A DNA stretch of 64,000 nucleotides from Bonia amplexicaulis. Taxonomy: Eukaryota; Streptophyta; Magnoliopsida; Poales; Poaceae. The notes below the pieces were generated by a model. That model was not told the origin of the DNA. It searched no databases and saw only the letters and a list, made by a program, of their open reading frames with translations. A program made the translations under genes and the position numbers. The DNA is taken from contig CM070761.1 in NCBI GenBank assembly GCA_036346245.1, positions 16,648,803-16,712,802 on the forward strand, read 5' to 3'. Below, one piece after another: positions 57,809 to 64,000 of this stretch. Each line of letters begins with the position of its first letter. The first letter of the stretch is position 1.

Positions 57809-59360
57809 TAGCACTTGTAAGGTACTTTGGAATTTTTGCCCCTTTGTACAGCATGTTGCTTTGTTGAGTCTAGTCTCAATGCTGTTTGACCGTTTACTAA
57901 AGTCATTTATCTTTGCTTCTGTATAGCTTGAGCTGAAATGGTGCCTGACCAATTCAGTAATTTATTAAAAACTTCTGCTGCATCTGATCTAATGTGAATT
58001 TTATTTGAAAATTCACGATCCAAATTCCGCAATGAATAATCATTTGACCATGACATTGTTTGTGACTCCTTTTCTGCTTGCCTACATTATTTAAGTATTA
58101 AATGGTGCAGCTTGTTATATGCTGGGTAGCTTTAGTCTTTGGCCCTCCTTATGGAAGATGCATTTACATTTTGAATTAAAAAAGGCTGGTAGAGTGTTTG
58201 GACAGTTCCTACTGATCCCTTCTTTTTAGAACATGAACAGTTAATGTGTGTTCACTTGATTATTTTGGCCAATCATCTTACTATTGTTGCATTTGTAGAA
58301 AAGATCAATTATAAATAACCTTGTACTCTACCTTCTTTTAGATGAATATTTTTATTACTCAAGATATTACACTGCTGATCTTGCTTCATTGAAACACAAC
58401 CTTTTTTTCTGCTCTTTACCTTGCTTCAGGTATTATACAATTATATTAACTCTCTAACTTATCTTCTTGGCCTTGTGCAGGAATGACGCCGCCTAGGAAT
58501 CTTTTCACATACAACATTTGTCATAATAGGTTGAGGAGAGAACCACAGGTGCATCAGGTGCAAATTTTGAACCTCACATGATTTACAGACATGGGTTAGT
58601 TAATAGAGCTAACCTGGGAGTTGGTCGAAGAGATCAGATATATATATCTTCAGAGGGCCTTTAAAACATATTTGCATTTTATGTATGGTTTGAGATTGGG
58701 GTTTCGGATTTCTACAGCGAGTTTAGGTTTTGGCAACCTTGGGTTTTTTCTTGGTTGAGATGTGAAGTAAGATTGCGGGATATATATATCTGAAGAGTGT
58801 TCAGTTGTACGTTGGTTCGTATAGTAGAAACTGCTCTAGCGATCTTCGAACTGTGTGGTAGCTGTTATTATCAGGATGATAATTTTTCCTTTTCTTGGTT
58901 TTTTATCTTACTGAAGTGTATGTACCAGAGATCTGGTCTGTGTTTTTCCTAGTGGAACTTTTGAGGGATGCCCCTTCTGGGACCCAAAGAATAATAATGC
59001 TACAATATATTCTAATTCATTTTGAGGCTTTTCCAAGGCTATATTTGTGTCATGTTGGAACATCTGTACATTCTGATTCTCCCTGCAATTTGGCTATGTG
59101 CTGATTTTTTTGTATCATCTTCTCTTCTGGATTTCTGTCTAGTGGACAGTGGGTGGTTGTTCTTGTGCCTTGGCTTGCATAATTCACCTGCGATAGTGCT
59201 GCAATCATACCACCCCTCCCTGCTCCTTTTGATGGGGTTGGCTCTATAACCATGCTTGAGGGGTTTTTTCTTTTTCAACTCTTGGACTGTAGTAATAGTA
59301 TAGATGAGATTATGAGAAAAATATCAATTTCTCGTGTTTCATTTGTGCTCGATATTAATA

Positions 59361-60309
59361 ATTGATTTTCTGATTAGACGAGCTGCTTATGCATTCAGTC
59401 CTTCAGGAAACTGCTGTGAATATGGTAAGCTCAAGCGATTTCAGTAGCAATGTAGTCCCTCGTGTAGCTGTATGGTACTGTGTTGTGAGCAAAATTGTTC
59501 TTAGCTGATGAATATCCTACCCTAGTTTTGCAAGCCTAACCAGTGCTTGATCTCAGCCTTGTATTTTTGTGTAATGTCAAATATGCAAATGGGCAATTGC
59601 TACTACTGATGAACAAAAGCATCAAGTCCCATTGATTGAGCTCATCGCCCGGAGCTGTGGCAATCCAATTTATGCATTATAGCATAGTGAGAAATGATGT
59701 GCACACCACACAAAAGTTAGCTACTCTACAGAAGGTTTTACGCATGGCATCATTCCACTAGCAGTGTTGGCCGGTGAAATATTAGAGCATTGCTACGCGT
59801 TGGCCCTTCCGAAATGCTGTAATTCTGTAGTTATTTACGTTGAGTACATAACGCTTAAAGACTTCTCAGTGAACAACCAGAGCTGGAACGATCTGACATT
59901 TAGAAAGATACGGTTTCAAACGGCTGATTAAGAAGTCTCCAAGCTTCACTGAGAAATCTATAAGGGGACTAAAAAAGGGATAAATAATTAACCATCTTCA
60001 GAACAAATCCATACTAATGCAAAATGTCCCCAGCAAATCCCAATCAGTACAGTTCCTGCATTGCCAAAAAAAAAAAATTATACATGTTTCTCTTTCATCA
60101 ACATACAAGAATAAAGCTCCATGAATCACAATTGCAAATGCACCAACTTTCCTAAACTCCACTATTGAGGCATATAATTCTATAAGAATCTTTTGGTATC
60201 TGGCTCACAGAAGATTAGCCCCTCAGGTTTGACATCCACATGAATTCAGTGCTCAATCAATTGATAGTTTTCCCTTCATAGACTGCAGGATATCATCATC
60301 TCATCCCCA
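59361..60309. other. Intergenic DNA and 3' UTR of the acyltransferase gene
   Basis: No gene is seen. The last part before 60310 is likely 3' UTR of the LPAT-like gene on the minus strand (AT-rich, with an A tract at 60066-60078). Nothing else can be named. Confidence 0.5.
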
Positions 60310-63300
60310 TCAATCTTTCTTGACTCGGTTCTGTGCTGCCCTGGCCGAGCTTGATCGCTCTGACTGTGAGAACATGATGAACACATGCATAACCCCTGTC
60401 ACCAGCGCAAGCCCAGAGACAGTGAACCCAACTCCTTTCCATGTCGACAGGAGTTGAGTCCACTTGAAGAACTCGATGGCGCCATATAAAAGGAGGCATG
60501 CCCAAAACAGGGTCACCTGTTCCATCGCAAGAAATAAAAAGTTAGTTGCCAGGGTAGGTACACTAATACATACAATATATCCATTTGGGAAAAATAATTA
60601 TTGAGCTATGAAATCGCTAAACTAATTTGACTATTTAAGCACCAAAGAAGACTTCTCTGTAACAACACAACAACTGCTGGATATTTGCTCAAGCTAGTAC
60701 TCCTATGTCCTATCACCAATAGTGTGCTCTTATGTAAGGCACAGCACAACTACCTCTCCTAGTTTCCTATGTGTTAGATGGAGAGGAGGAAGGGATAAAT
60801 AGTTGGTTGTATTGAACTCAGCCCAAAAGGCTATATATATATAGTACATATGACACACATAAGACCAAACCCTAAAAACTAGGAAATACTACAAATACCC
60901 TTAACACCTCCCTCAAATGTAAGGCGTATGTAATAGCATTATATTTGAAAAGGTTGACACTAAAATAGGGAAAATCCAAAGTCCGAGTTTTAAAGATATC
61001 TTCATAGCGTGCAACTCTTGAAAAATTATGTTGGGTACCAAAGGATCTCTCATCTGGAATCGTGCAACCCATAAAGCACAAAGTGCAGGGGCTGAGAAAG
61101 TAGAGTAAGCGGGAGAAGAGTCGATCGCGACAACACGATGAAGAGGATCTAAAAGGTAACACAAATAGAAAGTTGTCAAATCACGCCGAAAAGAGATAGA
61201 TAAAAGCACGGTGGTGCAGATTGAAGCACAAGACGACGGTGGCGCGGAAGGGAAGCGCGGCGGCCTCAGAAACTCGGGGCAACAGCTCAAAGAGAAGCGG
61301 CGACATCATAATGACTTCTACGATCTGCAGAGGCTCAGAGAGAAAAGCGGCGACTATTGCTATGCAAAAGAAAAGGCAAGCTAGAAAAGCAATTGGCTGT
61401 CTGACAAAGAAATTTGTGGACTCGTACGACTTTGACAAACTGAAAGATAGATACTACGGATTTGGATGGACGCAACGGAAAACTCAAAGAGAAATACTCA
61501 AAATACCAAACAGTAATACCAAGCTCCTTGCAACGCTATGCAACATCTTGAGAAGCAAGCATAGCTGCATATGGTGATGACTTATCACGATCAGCTTTGA
61601 CCTCCATGCCACCAGTAATGCGAACAAGTGTCTCCCTCCCAGTGAGCAACTCCAAAGACATACTCCCCTTCACGGACAGCGACTCCACTCTTTTCTTTTC
61701 TCCTCCCTCCCCTCCCAAGGCTCTCTCCTCTTCTCCTCCCTTCCTCTGGTCATCGCCTTCGTCTCCCCACTCGTAGGCCGAGAGGAGAGGACAAGCTGGC
61801 CAGATCCGGGAGCGGGCTAGACCGGCATCGGCCAGCCGACATCGAGAGAGCTAAGTGGCGACAGCGGTCCAAGAAGAGGACGACAGCAGCTCGAGCGGTG
61901 GAAGAACGACAACGGCGGCGCAACACGAGCTCAGGAGACAGGAGGCGACGGTGCGTGCTTGAGGACGAGGAGAGGCCGCTGACAATGATGACGAAGGACG
62001 GATCCACATGCCTTGGAGGCAACGGCGTCGAGGTAGACTACGTCGGCTCAGAACCAAGACCGGTAGCGGCATGGTGGATCTGGCCAAATCCGAATAGATT
62101 TGAACCGGGGAAGGCCTGATGACGACGGATTCGGCTAAAGACCGCAAGCTTAGATCCAACGTGGACTCAACAGCCTGGCAGTGACGCGGAGTCAGCGTGG
62201 AGCCTGGCGGCAGCGTGAGAAGAGGCGACGGGGATTGAGTTCACCGGATCTGGTGGTGATGAAGCCTAACGACGCCGGGGACACACGGATCCGACGTGGA
62301 TCAAGACCAACGACGATGGAGAGAGCTCGATCCACCCGGATCCGAGGGCAAAGATTCCGTGTCGCGCGCGTGGGTGAGCCGAGGTGGCCGCTTGTAGGCA
62401 GCAGCTGCTGCTACCGAAAAGAGATGGCCACCCCGGGAGTGAAGATCGTTCCTCCCGGGGGCAGAGACAGCAGAAGAGGATGGAGGCTAGGGGCGGTTGG
62501 CGGCCGGCGGTGGCCGAACCTTAACTCTAACCTTGCTCTAATACCATGTTAGATTGATGAGGAGGAAGGGATGAATAGTTGGTTGTATTGAACTTAACCC
62601 AAAGTGCTATATATAGAGTACATAGGACACATACAAGACTAAACGCTAGAAACTAGGAAATACCACAAATACACTTAACATTATGTTCCCCAACCCAAAA
62701 ATATTACCACCCCTGGGTCTCGCACCACAACTACCTAACTGTGCCAGTAGCTAACCCTGCCCTCGTTCCATGATAAACCCCCAACTTCTCTTCTGCTCAC
62801 TCAAATTGTCTCTCCCACTATGTATTTCCCATTATCGGCAAATGTAGCACAGCTGGTGAGCAAAAGGGCCATTCCTAATTTTCCATTTGCTTAGTTCAGA
62901 GAGACTATGTATTGATGGCATTAAGATACTACATGCCCCTTGTGTAACACACTAACACAAGTAACTGTCTCCCCAGCAAAAGGGCACTCACATGGCCCTG
63001 CATCTGGAACATTTGCACACAGCCCATTAGCCATAGTAGCAAGTGACCAATCTTTTTTATTCGGCAGAGACGGCAATCACCTATAATTTATAGGGTGCTA
63101 ATAATCATTGTATTTGAAAAATTGTGCGGTAAGTACAACTCATATTAAATAACATGCTAGTGTATTGGGGTTTTACTAGCAATGATTTCACCGGACGACC
63201 AATTGGTCTAATCTCCGCATCAAAAGTGCCTGTGGCCAAATGCTTATCTAGTAACGCATCCTGTTGCAAAAAGGCAGACAAATGTCATTTACAGAATTAA

Positions 63301-63803
63301 TTAATCAACCAATACATGGAGAATTTCAACAAGAACATTTCTGAAAAACATATAGTTCAATACCTTCGCTACAAAGATATCTTTGCACCATTTTGAAACA
63401 TCCTCATCTGACTTTGGCATCTCACTCATTGCATGACGTTTCATGCGAACATGTACCTAGAGAAACAACGATGGAGAGTAAATTTATTTGATACCAAAGG
63501 AAGTGTGCATTAAAAATTTTATTCGATTTATTATGACTGTATATCCAATTTGATTTGAAACACTTCAGTAGTAGTGAAAAAGTAACCAACTCATTTCAGT
63601 ATTTAGTTGATGCAAGTCATGCAACACTATTTCCTGATTGGTCTGTGTTAAGATATTCATGACGTTAAAAAACTTACCACTGAAGATTGCCCTTTCAAAA
63701 TCCGCAGCATTGTTGGTTGAGGTGAATCTTTTGGAATTATTACTGTTGTATCATATATAGCTGGAACAAAGTCTCGCATAATACTTACAGCTGATACAAA
63801 TCC
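60310..63803 (-). CDS. LPAT: LPAT4/5-like 1-acyl-glycerol-3-phosphate acyltransferase, C-terminal part
   Basis: Four minus-strand exons, 63803-63678, 63456-63364, 63260-63177 and 60516-60310, are all in phase 0. They encode the last 169 or so residues; upstream exons lie beyond position 64000. The visible part has GFVSAVSIMRDFVPAIYDTT and PQPTMLRILKG, then MKRHAMSEMPKSDEDVSKWC, DALLDKHLATGTF, and IGRPVKSLL. Two hydrophobic segments follow (VTLFWACLLLYGAIEFF and VGFTVSGLALVTGVMHVFI). These are hallmarks of the eukaryotic-type LPAT4/5 branch, ER membrane enzymes that acylate lysophosphatidic acid to phosphatidic acid. The catalytic HX4D box is not in the window, so activity cannot be judged. 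The 2.66-kb last intron holds a miniature LTR element. Confidence 0.88.
60772..62680 (-). mobile_element. Miniature LTR element (TRIM/LARD-like) in the last LPAT intron
   Basis: On the minus strand, the 5' LTR is 62680-62547 (134 bp) and the 3' LTR is 60906-60772 (135 bp). Both start TGTTAAG(G/T)GTATTTGTG or similar and end AACA. The primer-binding site TGGTATTAGAGC (62546-62535) is one change from the initiator tRNA-Met complement. The polypurine tract CATTTGAGGGAGG (60919-60907) precedes the 3' LTR. Flanks CTATG/TTATG match at 4 of 5 bases. The interior is GC-rich and has no gag/pol. It shares its 3' interior with the OBERON intron element and a CCCCCGGGAGGAACGATC block with the U2AF intron element. 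Plus-strand frames such as 61221-61577 and 62181-62552 are antisense artefacts. Confidence 0.85.
62681..63176 (-). other. Remainder of the last LPAT intron
   Basis: This is intronic sequence between the LTR element and the exon ending at 63177. No element or gene is seen in it. Confidence 0.6.
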
Positions 63804-64000
63804 CTGGGATTTTCCACAAGAGGTATCAGTACATAGATTAAATTTTGCAAAACATATAAAAGTGACAATAAGAAATAAATACAGAGGCAAATGCATGACA
63901 CAACCATGTATTCTCAATAACCACTATCCCAAACTGTCATGAACTGATCACTCAGCCACTACATAAAGCAGAGAAAATGAGTACTCAATATTATACTAAA
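63804..64000 (-). other. LPAT intron at the window edge
   Basis: The sequence reads as intron up to the TTGTGGAAAATCCCAG acceptor just before exon 63803. No further coding exon is visible before the window ends. Confidence 0.6.

Larger units (their letters stand above)
56245..59360 (+). other. 3' UTR region of the RNA-binding protein gene, probably with a 3' UTR intron
   Basis: A donor-like site lies about 10 bp after the stop codon, and a strong acceptor (pyrimidine-rich, TTGTGCAG) at 58471-58480 opens a last non-coding exon. The sequence from 58481 to roughly 59350 is T-rich, as 3' UTRs are. The region contains no protein-coding frame with a domain. The extent is inferred; transcript data would define it. 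Confidence 0.5.

Noticed and set aside
61221..62552. Plus-strand frames in the last LPAT intron
   Set aside because: They are antisense to the interior of the LTR element, with no domains and no splice-joined partners.
1..64000. tRNA, rRNA or known structured RNA genes
   Set aside because: Both strands were read for tRNA box A/B-like patterns and rRNA landmarks. The only initiator-tRNA-like matches are the primer-binding sites of LTR elements.

Overview
The window looks like nuclear DNA of a grass, most likely Oryza (rice). It has small compact genes with GT-AG introns, a strongly GC-rich first exon in the plastid-targeted gene, AT-rich intergenic DNA, and dense grass-type transposons (MITEs with GGGCCTGTTTGG-like ends, a Stowaway element, hAT elements, miniature LTR elements). 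No prokaryotic, organellar or viral gene block was seen. The species is an inference; aligning the window to rice assemblies would settle it.

Seven protein-coding genes can be reconstructed by joining exons. In order they are: ribosomal protein S29/uS14 (+, 8904-10393, 3 coding exons, 56 aa); a plastid-type adenylyl-sulfate (APS) kinase (+, 15995-19371, 7 exons, 292 aa); the large subunit of splicing factor U2AF (-, 20386-28576, 11 exons, 560 aa); an OBERON/PVIP-type PHD-finger protein (-, 31497-36516, 2 coding exons, 597 aa); a 125-aa single-SAM-domain protein of unknown function (-, 39276-44406, 3 exons); a two-RRM Musashi/hnRNP-like RNA-binding protein (+, 54709-56244, 2 coding exons, 466 aa, probable 5' and 3' UTR introns); and the C-terminal part of an LPAT4/5-like acyltransferase (-, 60310-63803, 4 exons, continuing beyond position 64000). 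In every complete gene the reading frame holds across all junctions and the family motifs line up. The genes are unrelated housekeeping or regulatory genes, each with its own promoter. They do not form a pathway. APS kinase and U2AF are convergent, about 0.6 kb apart. U2AF, OBERON and the SAM gene lie in a row on the minus strand.

The rest is mostly transposon-derived. 1-8.6 kb: MITEs, a TG microsatellite and a copia-like LTR/gag fragment. 11.0-11.6 kb: a hAT element with a perfect 8-bp target duplication. 13.2-14.9 kb: a 1.74-kb element with long inverted repeats and TTA duplications. Three miniature LTR elements of one family sit in introns of U2AF, OBERON and LPAT. A decayed hAT element with a zinc-finger relic lies in the SAM gene intron. 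45.2-47.6 kb: a nested tandem-repeat block made largely of short palindromes. 47.6-54.2 kb: a gene-free stretch with several copies of two MITE families.

I found no convincing new multi-gene system. The most notable signals are the three related LTR elements in introns of separate genes, one of which ends in an inverted copy of its own LTR start inside a perfect target duplication; the palindromic nested array at 45-47 kb; and the tiny SAM-domain protein with a conserved tail of no known function.
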